NCBI GenBank assembly: GCA_018335615.1
Contig: JAGXRS010000068.1
Location: 1 to 13,353, forward strand
Source of the DNA: Hydrogenophaga sp.
GTDB taxonomy: Bacteria; Pseudomonadota; Gammaproteobacteria; Burkholderiales; Burkholderiaceae_C
Direction: 5' to 3'
Length of the DNA stretch: 13,353 nucleotides
Part shown: positions 1-7,510 of the stretch, one piece after another
How positions within the stretch are numbered: the stretch's first letter is position 1
How the letters are laid out: every line of letters begins with the position of its first letter
The notes under the pieces: model-generated
The model's database searches: none
What the model was told of the DNA's origin: nothing
Seen by the model: the letters and a program-made list of their open reading frames with translations, nothing else
Made by a program: the position numbers and the translations under genes

Positions 1-162
1 GCCGGCATCTCGGGCGCCATCCAGCACCTGGCCGGCATGAAGGATTCGAAGGTGATCGTGGCGATCAACAAGGACCCCGAAGCGCCGATCTTCAGCGTGG
101 CCGACTACGGCCTGGAGGCCGACCTGTTTGATGCCGTGCCCGAGCTGACGGGCACCCTTTGA
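1..162 (+). CDS. etfA: Electron transfer flavoprotein subunit alpha, C-terminal end (partial)
   Basis: This is the last 53 codons of an ORF open at the left edge of the window and ending in TGA at 160-162. The visible protein has the typical EtfA C-terminal FAD-domain pattern: GISGAIQHLAGM, then KVIVAINKDPEAPIF, then VADYGLEADLF. In known EtfA proteins this part of domain II holds the FAD; the AIQH and AINxDxxAPIF segments are hallmark motifs. EtfAB accepts electrons from acyl-CoA dehydrogenases and passes them to ETF-ubiquinone oxidoreductase. An acyl-CoA dehydrogenase (aliB) lies about 10 kb downstream and would need such an acceptor, but nothing in the sequence links the two. No strong terminator follows the stop. 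Identity is secure; only the fragment can be judged. Confidence 0.92.
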   Translation, partial: AGISGAIQHLAGMKDSKVIVAINKDPEAPIFSVADYGLEADLFDAVPELTGTL

Positions 163-586
163 AGTTCCTTGCCGGCGCAAGAAGGAGCGCCGCTGGCCCC
201 TGGCCCAGCATGTCCTCCACCCCTGCCGCTGGTGGTGGGTGGGACCTGTTTCAGTCCAGCAACGAACAGTGGGGCGCGGTACCAACCGACCAGTAGACGC
301 CCCGACTCAGCGGCCTGGCGTTGGCGTGTCGTATCAGCGCAACAGACAGTCTGCCGGCGATGGTGCTGATCAGTGGGCCGATTTCAGATGCGGATGAGGC
401 CCGTTTTAAACACGCAAAATTCAGCGCTGTGCTGCACACACCCGCTGCTGAAGAGGCGCTGGAGCAGGTGATGCGCGTGCGGTGATGAACTGAACTTCTC
501 TATGGGGGATTTCAGCGATGCGCCCGACAGAAGGCTGTGCACTACTATCCTCGGTCAAGACCCATGACCATCTGAGAGGATCGACG
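163..586. other. Intergenic stretch between etfA and the hybrid kinase
   Basis: These 424 bases hold no gene I can support. A short plus-strand frame at 360-485 (ATG to TGA, 41 residues, ending EEALEQVMRVR) looks mildly protein-like but matches no family I recognise and may be the worn end of a lost gene. The repeat CCACCC (217-222) / GGGTGG (237-242) could form a weak hairpin after etfA but has no T-tract. Bases just upstream of the kinase contain two possible ribosome-binding sites, discussed under that gene. Confidence 0.5.
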
Positions 587-589
587 ATG
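574..589 (+). promoter_or_regulatory. Ribosome-binding site favouring the kinase start at 587
   Basis: AGAGGA followed by a 6-base spacer precedes the ATG at 587, a better Shine-Dalgarno match and spacing than the GGGGGA run upstream of the in-frame ATG at 518. The extra 23 codons between the two starts encode no recognisable domain. Either start is possible. Confidence 0.45.
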
Positions 590-3472
590 AACCCCGAGAA
601 TGCTCAGCAAAGGGATCCGGACGAGGTGTTCAACGCGTTGTTCGGCGTCGGACTGAGCCGTGTCGCGGTTCTCGACAGAGACGGTAAGGTCATCTGGCTG
701 AGTGCGGCCAGTCGGCAGTTCTTCCAGATCTCCCCCGGCGGCACTCTGGACGAACTGGTCTGGACATCTTTATGGTCAGAGCCGAACCGGCCCGGGATTG
801 AAGAGGCCATGCGTCTGGCTTGGCGTGGTGTTCGTGCCAGATGCCAGGCGTCTCGGGTCGAGTTGCGGGCTTCTGATGCGGGCTCGGAAATGGAGCTGGT
901 GAAGCTTCTACTACTCAACGGTAGCGTTGAGGGCCTGGTGGTCGTCCTGCGCGAGCTCGGTGGCGCTGAACCGGTGGAGTCCATTTCACAGTTGAAAATG
1001 GAGCGGGACCTGGCCGCCGGATTAATTGCCGGCCAGAAGCATGTGCTGGAACTGGCGGCCTCCGACGCCCCGATTGCGGCCGTCTTGTCCCGATTGGTCG
1101 AAACGGCTGAGGCCCATGCACAGGGCAGGGTGAATGCCTCGATCCTGCTGCTGGACGGTGAGCACTTGCGCGTCGGCGCTGCGCCGTCGCTCCCTGCATC
1201 GTACAACGAGGCGATTGACGGCATGGCCATTGGCCCGACCGCAGGCTCGTGCGGCACGGCCGCATTCCTGAAGCAACCCGTTTTTGTCCGGGACATCGAG
1301 AGCGACCCCCTGTGGGCGGACTTCCGAGACCTGGCTGCTGCCCACGGACTGCGGTCCTGCTGGTCTTTACCGATTCTCTCCACGCACGGAAAGGTGCTGG
1401 GGACGCTGGCTTATTACTTTCATTCCTCGCGAGATCCGACGGCTGCCGAAGCGCAATCCATGCCGATTCTGGTCCACACCGCTGCACTGGTGCTGGAGCG
1501 TCACCGCGAAGCACACAAACGCCAGGCCGTGGAGACGGCTCTTCGCAGAAGCGAAGCCAAGCTGGAGCGGTTCATCAACTCCAACATCATTGGCATCGTG
1601 ACCTATGTTTTTGAGGGGTCAGACGGAGCCGACGCGACGATTCTCAATGCCAACGACGCCTTTCTGGACATGCTCGGCTACAGCCAGGCCGAGCTGGAAG
1701 CCGGGGTGTTGACCTGGGTCGGGCTCACGCCGCCGGAATGGATCGAGGTGGACCGCCAGGCGCGGCGCCAACTGCGCGATGTGGGCACGATCGACACCTA
1801 TCAGAAGGAATTTTTCCGGAAAGACGGCAGCCGCGCGACGGTCTATGTGGGCGCCGCCAATCTGGAGAGCTCACGCGACGAAGGCATTGCCTACGTGCTG
1901 GACATATCGGAAACCAAAAAATCCGCCCAGGCGCTGCGCGACAGCGAGGCCAAATTCCGGACCATCACCAACGCCATGCCACAGATGGTGTGGTCGACAC
2001 TGCCCAACGGTCACCACGACTACTACAACGACCAGTGGTACGAATTCACGGGCGTGGCCCGAGGATCCACGGATGGTGAGGGATGGAACGCCATCTTCCA
2101 CCCTGAAGATCAGGAGCGCGCGCGGCAGGCGTGGCTCCACAGTCTGGAGAGCGGCGAGTCCTACGAAATCGAATACCGCCTGAGGCACCACAGCGGCCAG
2201 TTCCGGTGGACCCTGGGTCGTGCACTGCCGGTTCGCGACGATACCGGTGCCATCGTGCGGTGGATGGGTACCTGCACCGACATCCACGAACAACGCCAGG
2301 CGCAGGACCACCTGCAGGAATCCCATCGGCGCAAAGACGAATTTCTGGCGATGCTGGCGCACGAACTGCGCAACCCGCTGGCGCCGATTTCCGCCGCGGC
2401 CGAACTGCTGCGCATCGAGACCAGCGACAAGCAGCTCATCAGCAGCGTGAGCCAGGTGATCGCGCGCCAGGCGGCCCACATGACCGGGCTGATCGAAGAC
2501 CTGCTGGACGTGTCCCGCGTTACCCGTGGGCAGATTTCTTTGGCCTCCACAACCCTTCAGGTGCGCGGTCTGGTGGAGGAGGCGGTGGAGCAGGTGCGCT
2601 CATCCGTGGAGCAACACCGGCACCGGCTGGAGGTGATCCTGCCCGTCGGCGAGGTGTGGATTCAGGGCGACGAAAAGCGGCTGGTGCAGGTGCTCGCCAA
2701 CCTGTTGAACAACGCCGTGAAATACACACCCGATGGCGGTCGCGTGGTGCTGCGCACCGTCCTGTCAGGTGACCAGGTTGTCATTTCGGTGCGAGACGAC
2801 GGCATCGGCATGACCCAAGGCTTGATTGAGCAGGTGTTCGAGATGTTTGTGCAGGGCGAACGCAGTTCAGACCGAAGTCAGGGTGGGCTCGGAATCGGAC
2901 TGGCGCTGGTGAAAAGCCTGGTGACGCTGCACGGAGGCCGTGTCACGGCCCACAGTGCGGGACTCGGCAAAGGCAGCGAGTTCACGGTGTCTTTGCCCAT
3001 TTCGTCTGCAGACCCGGTGGCGAACCGGCGCGCTGAGGCGCCTGCGCAAAGCGATGCGGCCAAAGGGCTGCGCGTGTTGCTGGTGGATGACAACGTGGAC
3101 GCCGCCCAGATGCTCGCTTTGTTGCTTGAGTCGGTCGGCCACACCGTTCGCGTCGAGCACCATCCGGTGCGTGCACTGCAGGAATCCACCGCTTTTCAGC
3201 CCGAGGTGTGTCTGCTCGACATCGGCTTGCCGGAAATGAACGGCAATGAACTCGCCCAGCAGCTCAAGGGCATCCCTGCCCTGAAAGACACCCTGTTGAT
3301 CGCCGTGACGGGGTATGGCCAGCCGCACGATCTGGCGCAGGCCTTTGCGCATGGGTTTTCTCACCACTTCGTGAAGCCGGTCAATATGGGTCAGCTGATG
3401 GCGACACTGGACGGCCATTTCCGACTGTTGCATCCGGAGGACTTCGCCGGAGGAGCGCGCGCAGGTTCCTGA
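587..3472 (+). CDS. Soluble hybrid sensor histidine kinase (PAS-GAF-PAS-PAS-HisKA-HATPase-REC)
   Basis: A 961-residue hybrid two-component kinase. Approximate domains: PAS-like 10-118; GAF 139-306; PAS 318-444; PAS_3-type 450-571; HisKA dimerisation domain 582-654 with phospho-acceptor His592 in HELRNPLAP; HATPase 697-805 with N-box Asn709 (NLLNNAVKY), DDGIGM near 737 and GLGIGLALVKS; receiver domain 828-947 with acidic pair Asp834/Asp835, phospho-acceptor Asp878 (LLDIGLP) and Lys930 (FVKPV). All catalytic residues are present, so it should be active. No membrane segment or signal peptide is visible, so it is probably a cytoplasmic sensor; the ligand cannot be told. No response regulator or output gene is adjacent, making it an orphan. 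The start at 587 is preferred because AGAGGA lies 6 bases upstream; an in-frame ATG at 518 (23 residues longer) is preceded by GGGGGA and is the alternative. Confidence 0.9.
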   Translation: MNPENAQQRDPDEVFNALFGVGLSRVAVLDRDGKVIWLSAASRQFFQISPGGTLDELVWTSLWSEPNRPGIEEAMRLAWRGVRARCQASRVELRASDAGSEMELVKLLLLNGSVEGLVVVLRELGGAEPVESISQLKMERDLAAGLIAGQKHVLELAASDAPIAAVLSRLVETAEAHAQGRVNASILLLDGEHLRVGAAPSLPASYNEAIDGMAIGPTAGSCGTAAFLKQPVFVRDIESDPLWADFRDLAAAHGLRSCWSLPILSTHGKVLGTLAYYFHSSRDPTAAEAQSMPILVHTAALVLERHREAHKRQAVETALRRSEAKLERFINSNIIGIVTYVFEGSDGADATILNANDAFLDMLGYSQAELEAGVLTWVGLTPPEWIEVDRQARRQLRDVGTIDTYQKEFFRKDGSRATVYVGAANLESSRDEGIAYVLDISETKKSAQALRDSEAKFRTITNAMPQMVWSTLPNGHHDYYNDQWYEFTGVARGSTDGEGWNAIFHPEDQERARQAWLHSLESGESYEIEYRLRHHSGQFRWTLGRALPVRDDTGAIVRWMGTCTDIHEQRQAQDHLQESHRRKDEFLAMLAHELRNPLAPISAAAELLRIETSDKQLISSVSQVIARQAAHMTGLIEDLLDVSRVTRGQISLASTTLQVRGLVEEAVEQVRSSVEQHRHRLEVILPVGEVWIQGDEKRLVQVLANLLNNAVKYTPDGGRVVLRTVLSGDQVVISVRDDGIGMTQGLIEQVFEMFVQGERSSDRSQGGLGIGLALVKSLVTLHGGRVTAHSAGLGKGSEFTVSLPISSADPVANRRAEAPAQSDAAKGLRVLLVDDNVDAAQMLALLLESVGHTVRVEHHPVRALQESTAFQPEVCLLDIGLPEMNGNELAQQLKGIPALKDTLLIAVTGYGQPHDLAQAFAHGFSHHFVKPVNMGQLMATLDGHFRLLHPEDFAGGARAGS

Positions 3473-3907
3473 TCCCAGGCCGGGCCGCAGGCGTCCCGTG
3501 GGAATCAACGCGGTGCATGGCGGTCGGATGACACCGGCGGCCACGTTGCAGCAGATCGTGCCCTGGCGCATGCGGTGATCGAGCCGCACGACCGGCTTGA
3601 GACAAGCCAATCCCCGTGGTCATCAATCGTGGATCTGCAGCACCCCGCGCACCAGGGCCTGGTTCAGTAGCCGCGAGTCGCGGAGCGCGCAGCCGGGATT
3701 CGTGACGGCGTCCGTTCCAGGCTTTCAGATACCCACCGTTTCTGTGGTCTAAGCTGTGGATATCTTTTGGCAATCAGCCGGCAAGCCGCGTCGTTGTTGG
3801 GTTGGCGGGCCATGCCTTTTTATTGAGCACTGTTCTCGTGTGTCCCAGGCGATGCCTGCCTGCGCAGTGCTGGCACCGCTTTGGCGAATCGCCTGGATCT
3901 CGATCCA
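3473..3907. other. Non-coding or decayed stretch between the kinase and glnK
   Basis: About 435 bases between two convergent genes with no gene I can support. A minus-strand frame ending near 3629 reads CALRDSRLLNQALVRGVLQ before a stop and could be the worn C-terminus of a lost protein, but I do not recognise it. A long-range inverted repeat, CCAGGCGA at 3845-3852 and TCGCCTGG at 3889-3896, lies just past the expected glnK stop and might help end that transcript; it lacks a T-tract. The frameshifted glnK frame runs into this stretch as far as 3774. Confidence 0.4.
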
Positions 3908-4247
3908 TCACAGCGCCTCGTCGCCGGTGTCGCCGGTGCGGATGCGCAGGGCCTGCTCCCAGCGGCAAGACGAAGATCTTGCCGTCGCCGATCTTGCTGG
4001 TGCGCGCGGCGTTTTCGATGGCTTCGACCACGAAGGGCACGCGCTCGTCGGCCACAGCGGTCTCAATCTTCACCTTGGGCAGGAAGTCCACCACGTACTC
4101 CGCGCCGCGGTACAGCTCGGTGTGGCCCTGCTGACGCCCGAAGCCCTTGATCTCGGTGACCGTGATGCCCTGGACGCCCAGGTCCGAGAGCGCCTGGCGC
4201 ACCTCGTCGAGCTTGAACGGTTTGATGATGGCGGTGACCAGTTTCAT
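3908..4247 (-). pseudogene. glnK: P-II nitrogen regulatory protein GlnK/GlnB, one-base insertion near the 3' end
   Basis: P-II signal protein that senses 2-oxoglutarate, ATP/ADP and glutamine status and normally gates AmtB. The N-terminus MKLVTAIIKPFKLDEVRQAL, the T-loop with uridylylation site Tyr51 (LYRGAEY) and the B-loop ARTSKIGDGKIFV are all normal. After Leu96 an extra base in the GGG run (plus-strand C-run 3958-3960) shifts the frame. Removing one base restores EQALRIRTGDTGDEAL and a stop at 3908-3910, giving the standard 112 residues. As written, the frame instead continues with 61 unrelated residues to a stop at 3774-3776 (157 residues). A sequencing error in a short homopolymer is the main alternative to a true mutation. 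The C-terminal region helps bind ATP, so a real shift should impair function. An amt remnant lies 37 bases upstream in the same orientation, which supports glnK over glnB. Confidence 0.82.
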
Positions 4248-4284
4248 GTGTGAATCCCTCGGTATGGCGGTGTGGTGGTGCGCA

Positions 4285-4959
4285 TCAAGACAGCTTGTAG
4301 CCCGGCTCGCCGTGCGAACTCATGTCCAGGCCTGTCAGCTCGTCGTCCTCGCTCACGCGCAGCCCGCCGCAGATCAGGCCCGCGGCCTTGAAGGCGATGT
4401 AGCTGGTGATGGCCGAGTACACGATGCTGAAGCCGATGGCCAGCAGCTGAACGGGCATCTGCGAAGCGAAGTCTCGCCCCTCGGCAAAGCCCAGGCCGCC
4501 GAGTGCCGGGATGGCGAAGACCGTGGTCAGGACGCCGCCGACGATGCCGCCCACGCCGTGCACGCCGAACACATCAAACGAGTCGTCCAGACCGATCATG
4601 GGCTTGAGCTTGTCCACTGCCCACACGCAGATGGGCGAGACGATCAGGCCAATCGCAATCGTGCCCATGGGCCCGACAAAGCCGCAGGCCGGCGTGATGG
4701 CCACCAGGCCGGCAATGGCGCCTGACACCGCACCCAGCATGCTCGGGCGACCGCGGTGCAGCCACTCCACCAGCATCCAAGAGACGGTGCCCGCAGCTGC
4801 ACCCAGCATGGTGTTGAGCACCACCAGCATGGCAAAGCCGTTGGCCGCCAGCGCGCAGCCGCCGCAGAAGGCCAGCCAGCTCACCCACAGCATGGAGCCG
4901 CCGGTCATGGTCATGGTCATGTGGTGTTTTCTGCCAATGCAAAGGTCGGCGCAGGCCAT
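4285..4959 (-). pseudogene. amtB: Ammonium transporter (Amt/AmtB), 5'-truncated remnant
   Basis: The 224-residue open frame matches only the C-terminal half of the Amt family, whose members are about 400 residues or more with 11 membrane segments. Similarity starts near Met14 (base 4920, MTMTMTGGSM) and runs through several hydrophobic segments to the C-terminus. The second pore histidine is kept (His134 in DVFGVHGVGGIVGG), but the N-terminal half with the first twin-His residue, the Phe gate and the signal segment is missing. The normally invariant LWVGWFGFNAGSAL block reads LWVSWLAFCGGCAL, a local cluster of substitutions. The protein should not transport ammonium. It lies immediately upstream of the broken glnK, and its 5' break abuts unrelated sequence leading to a divergent caiB-type fragment. 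The first 13 residues of the open frame are probably not native. Confidence 0.85.
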
Positions 4960-5023
4960 TGAGACCAGGCCTGTGGACGAACTAAGGTGGCGGCTGCTTC
5001 AACCCATCCGGTCCGAGTCCCTT

Positions 5024-5314
5024 ATGCCATTGCCCACCCAGCGTCCTTCGACTTCCCTGGTCCCCTCCGATGAGCCTTCACCCGCGGGATCGCCCCTGGC
5101 GGGTGTCAGGGTGCTGGACCTCACCCGGCTGCTGCCCGGCCCCATGTGCACGCTGCACCTGGCCGATCTGGGGGCCGACGTGATCAAGATCGAGGACACC
5201 GGGGCGGGCGACTACGCGTCGGCGCCCTTGCGCGACATGGTCAACCGCAACAAGCGCGGCATGCGCCTGGACCTGAAACACCCGGCAGGACGGGCCGCGC
5301 TGCTCGACCTGTGC
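5024..5314 (+). pseudogene. CaiB/BaiF family CoA-transferase, N-terminal fragment
   Basis: From the ATG at 5024 the frame reads a class III CoA-transferase N-terminus: PLAGVRVLDLTRLLPGPMC, LHLADLGADVIKIED, GAGDYA, then VNRNKRGMRLDLKHPAGRAA. Family members transfer CoA between carboxylic acids or act as CoA-linked racemases (for example alpha-methylacyl-CoA racemase) and are about 380-410 residues long. Here similarity stops after about 95 codons (LLDLCGD), exactly where an IS5-type transposase begins in another frame. The catalytic aspartate region, which lies further downstream in the family, is lost. The stretch between GDYA and VNRNK is shorter than usual, so there may also be an internal deletion. 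No good ribosome-binding site precedes the ATG. The right boundary is good to within about 10 bases. Confidence 0.82.
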
Positions 5315-5318
5315 GGAG

Positions 5319-5776
5319 ATGCACCAGACCCGCAAAGGTCAGCAGTGGTATTTCGGGATGAAGATGCACATTGGCGTGGACAGTCGCAGCGGGTTGGCGC
5401 ACAGCGCCGTGGTGACAGCAGCCAACGTGCACGACAAGCACCCGTTGCCTGATCTGCTGCACGGCAACGAGCAGCGCGTGTACGGCGACAGTGCCTACGC
5501 CAGCCAGAAGGCGCTGATCGCGTCCAAGGCGCCCAATGCCAGAGACTTTACCAACCAGCGCGTGCGCAAGGGCGGAGAGGTCGATGAGGCCGAGCGCTCG
5601 AAGAACCGCAACAAATCCAGGGTCCGGGCACGTGTCGAGCACGTCTTCGCCGTGGTCAAGCGGCTGTGGGGCTTCGCCAGGTGCGCTACCGGGGCCTGGT
5701 CAAAAACGCCATGCGCTCGTTCGTGGCGCTGGGGTTGGCCAATATCTGCCTGGCGCGCCAGCACCTCATGGGATGA
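5319..5776 (+). pseudogene. IS5-family DDE transposase, 5'-deleted and frameshifted
   Basis: The frame opening at 5319 gives MHQTRKGQQWYFGMKMHIG, then VVTAANVHDKHPLPDLLHG, YGDSAYAS and RARVEHVFAVVKRLWGFA. The second and third DDE residues are present: Asp in YGDSAY (codon 5487-5489) and Glu in RVEHVF (codon 5637-5639). The first Asp and the whole N-terminal part are missing. At about 5679-5681 one base is lost (GCCAGGTGCGC where GCCAAGGTGCGC is expected); in the corrected frame the protein continues VRYRGLVKNAMRSFVALGLA and ends LARQHLMG with a stop at 5774-5776. With two lesions it cannot be an active transposase. As written, the frame reads nonsense to 6008. Confidence 0.87.
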
Positions 5777-5853
5777 GTGCGTCTGCAGTACACGCCCCGA
5801 GCGTGCGCGAGGCCGAAATGGCACGGATACGGCCAGAAATCCATCCGCTTGGG

Positions 5854-5882
5854 CCTTTGATCCCGCATGGCGCAATCAAAGG
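5854..5882 (+). repeat. Inverted repeat between the transposase remnant and the IS right end
   Basis: Perfect 8-base arms, CCTTTGAT at 5854-5861 and ATCAAAGG at 5875-5882, with a 13-base loop. It may be a weak terminator within the IS 3' region. There is no T-tract on either side. Confidence 0.45.
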
Positions 5883-5933
5883 ATCAGCAGGTTGACGGAT
5901 TGCCCCTTGTTCAGCGTTGCCTTAAATCAACCG

Positions 5934-5954
5934 GCCTCCACGATTTCCGGAGGC
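5934..5954 (-). terminator. Possible second hairpin downstream of the aldehyde dehydrogenase gene
   Basis: Arms GCCTCC (5934-5939) and GGAGGC (5949-5954) pair across 9 bases. Read on the minus strand, the stem is followed by CGGTTGATTT, only moderately T-rich. It lies about 20 bases beyond the stronger hairpin that overlaps the gene end, so the two could act in tandem. Confidence 0.3.
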
Positions 5955-5973
5955 GGTGAAGAAAGCAAGCGTT

Positions 5974-7413
5974 TCACGCGTTCAGTATGGCCACTGAACG
6001 CGTGTTGAGATAAGCGTCCAAGGCCTCTGGGCCGCCTTCGGTGCCGTAGCCGGATTCTTTGATGCCGCCAAAAGGCATCTCTGCGCTGGGCATGGCGGGC
6101 ATGTTGATCCACAGCATGCCGACTTCTACCTTGCGGGTCAGCAGGTCGGCGTTCTTGAGTGAGCAGGTAAAAGCGTATCCCGCCAGGCCGTACGACAGGC
6201 GGTTGGCTTCGGCAATCGCCTCATCGAGCTGGTCAAATTTTCGTATGGCAGCGACGGGGCCGAAAGGCTCGTCGTTGAAGATGCGAGCGTTCAGTGGTAC
6301 ATCCGCCAACACGGTAGGGGCCCAGAAGTTGCCTGTCTCGCCTTGGCGATGACCGCCAGCCACCAGCTGGGCGCCCCGATGCACGGCATCGTCGATGAGT
6401 TCGGCCATGGCTGTGATGCGACGAGCGTTGGCCAGTGGTCCCATCTGGGTTCCTTGCGCCAGCCCGTCACCCACCTTCAGGCCGTTGGCCAGTTGACCCA
6501 TGGCTTTCACGAAATCGTCGTGGACGCTGTGATGCACCAGGAATCGGGTGGGGGAAATGCAGACCTGCCCTGCATTGCGGAACTTCATGCCGCCAACGGA
6601 TTTCACCGCCAGCTCGATGTCGGCGTCTTCACAGATGATCACAGGGGCATGTCCGCCCAGCTCCATCGTGACCCGCTTCATGTGCTGACCAGCGAGCGCA
6701 GCCAGCTGTTTCCCCACGGCTGTGGAGCCTGTGAAGGTGATCTTTCGAATGATCGGATGGGGAATCAGGTAGGCAGAGATTTCAGCAGGTGTGCCATACA
6801 CCAGGCCCAGCACACCCTCAGGTAAGCCCGCGTCAGCGAATGCCTGGATCAATGCAGCAGGACTTGCCGGGGTCTCTTCAGGGCCCTTGACCAGCATCGA
6901 GCAACCGGCCGCCAGGGCTGCGCCGACTTTGCGAATCACTTGGTTGATGGGGAAATTCCACGGTGTGAAGGCCGCGACTGGCCCCACAGGATCCTTCAGC
7001 ACCATTTGACGAATAGCCGGGTTGGCGCGAGACGCCACGATGCGTCCATAGGTGCGCGAACCCTCTTCGGCAAACCAGTCGAGGATATCGGCACCCGCCA
7101 TCACTTCTGCCTTGGCTTCTCCCAGAGGTTTTCCCTGTTCCTGTGTGAGCACGGCGGCGATGGGTGTGGCGCGTTCACGCAGCAGCGCGGCGGCCTTGCG
7201 CATGATCTTTCCTCGCTCCTGAGCGCTCATGTTGCGCCAGGTGTCGAAACCCTTTTCTGCGGCCACCAGGGCCGCGTCCAGATCGATGCGCGAGGCGTGC
7301 GCCACTGTTCCGATTTCCAGACCGGTCGCAGGGTTGACCACCGGCAAGGTTTTGCCTTCCGAGCCATCCTGCCATTGGCCGTTGATGAACAGTTGGGTGT
7401 TGGGATAGGTCAT
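5974..7413 (-). CDS. NAD(P)-dependent aldehyde dehydrogenase, succinate-semialdehyde dehydrogenase-like
   Basis: A full-length 479-residue member of the aldehyde dehydrogenase superfamily, which oxidises an aldehyde to its acid with NAD(P)+. Visible signatures: PWNFP with Asn153; the cofactor segment FTGSTAVGK at about 227-235; the general base Glu251 in MELGGHAP; the catalytic nucleophile Cys285 in NAGQVCISPTR; EPFGPV and PFGGIKESGYG near the C-terminus. The overall pattern is closest to the GabD-like/semialdehyde group, but the true aldehyde cannot be told from sequence; the CISPTR active-site context differs from the CVCANR I associate with classical GabD. No transporter, transaminase or regulator is adjacent to suggest GABA use. 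The ATG at 7413 gives a typical N-terminus (QLFINGQW) with only a weak GGAA upstream. It is transcribed away from the badH operon and appears intact among decayed sequence. Confidence 0.9.
   Translation of the reverse strand: MTYPNTQLFINGQWQDGSEGKTLPVVNPATGLEIGTVAHASRIDLDAALVAAEKGFDTWRNMSAQERGKIMRKAAALLRERATPIAAVLTQEQGKPLGEAKAEVMAGADILDWFAEEGSRTYGRIVASRANPAIRQMVLKDPVGPVAAFTPWNFPINQVIRKVGAALAAGCSMLVKGPEETPASPAALIQAFADAGLPEGVLGLVYGTPAEISAYLIPHPIIRKITFTGSTAVGKQLAALAGQHMKRVTMELGGHAPVIICEDADIELAVKSVGGMKFRNAGQVCISPTRFLVHHSVHDDFVKAMGQLANGLKVGDGLAQGTQMGPLANARRITAMAELIDDAVHRGAQLVAGGHRQGETGNFWAPTVLADVPLNARIFNDEPFGPVAAIRKFDQLDEAIAEANRLSYGLAGYAFTCSLKNADLLTRKVEVGMLWINMPAMPSAEMPFGGIKESGYGTEGGPEALDAYLNTRSVAILNA
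5975..6004 (-). terminator. Perfect 11-bp hairpin overlapping the end of the aldehyde dehydrogenase gene
   Basis: CACGCGTTCAG at 5975-5985 and CTGAACGCGTG at 5994-6004 are exact reverse complements around an 8-base loop. On the minus strand the stem is followed by AAACGCTTGCTTTCTTC, pyrimidine-rich but with no clean U-run. The stop codon of the gene (5974-5976) sits at the base of the stem, so the last nine or so codons are part of the hairpin. It could be a terminator or a 3'-end stabiliser. Confidence 0.55.
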
Positions 7414-7510
7414 GGATGGGTTCCGGGAATGACAGATCTGCTGGCAGACCTGTTTTGTGGATGAGAGGGTTCTATGAAAACGGCCGCGACGGTCTGGAAG
7501 TGCCGCTCAA

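Larger units (their letters stand above)
5312..5921 (+). mobile_element. IS5-family insertion sequence remnant (left end missing)
   Basis: The element is recognised from its transposase remnant (5319-5776), which starts abruptly inside the caiB-type fragment, so the left end and the transposase N-terminus are gone. The right end is proposed at about 5921: CTTGTTCAGCGTTGCC (5906-5921) resembles the terminal repeat of the IS5 subgroup, and the next bases, TTAA (5922-5925), fit the YTAR-type target duplication of that group. This is judged from memory without the partner repeat, so the right boundary is tentative. A hairpin with arms CCTTTGAT (5854-5861) and ATCAAAGG (5875-5882) lies between the transposase stop and the proposed end. 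Confidence 0.65.

Noticed and set aside
217..242. CCACCC/GGGTGG hairpin as an etfA terminator
   Set aside because: Only six pairs with a long loop and no T-tract; too weak to call.
4511..5452. 313-residue plus-strand open frame
   Set aside because: Its first half is antisense to the amt remnant and its end is out of frame with the transposase; only the middle (from 5024) encodes a real CoA-transferase N-terminus, which is annotated separately.
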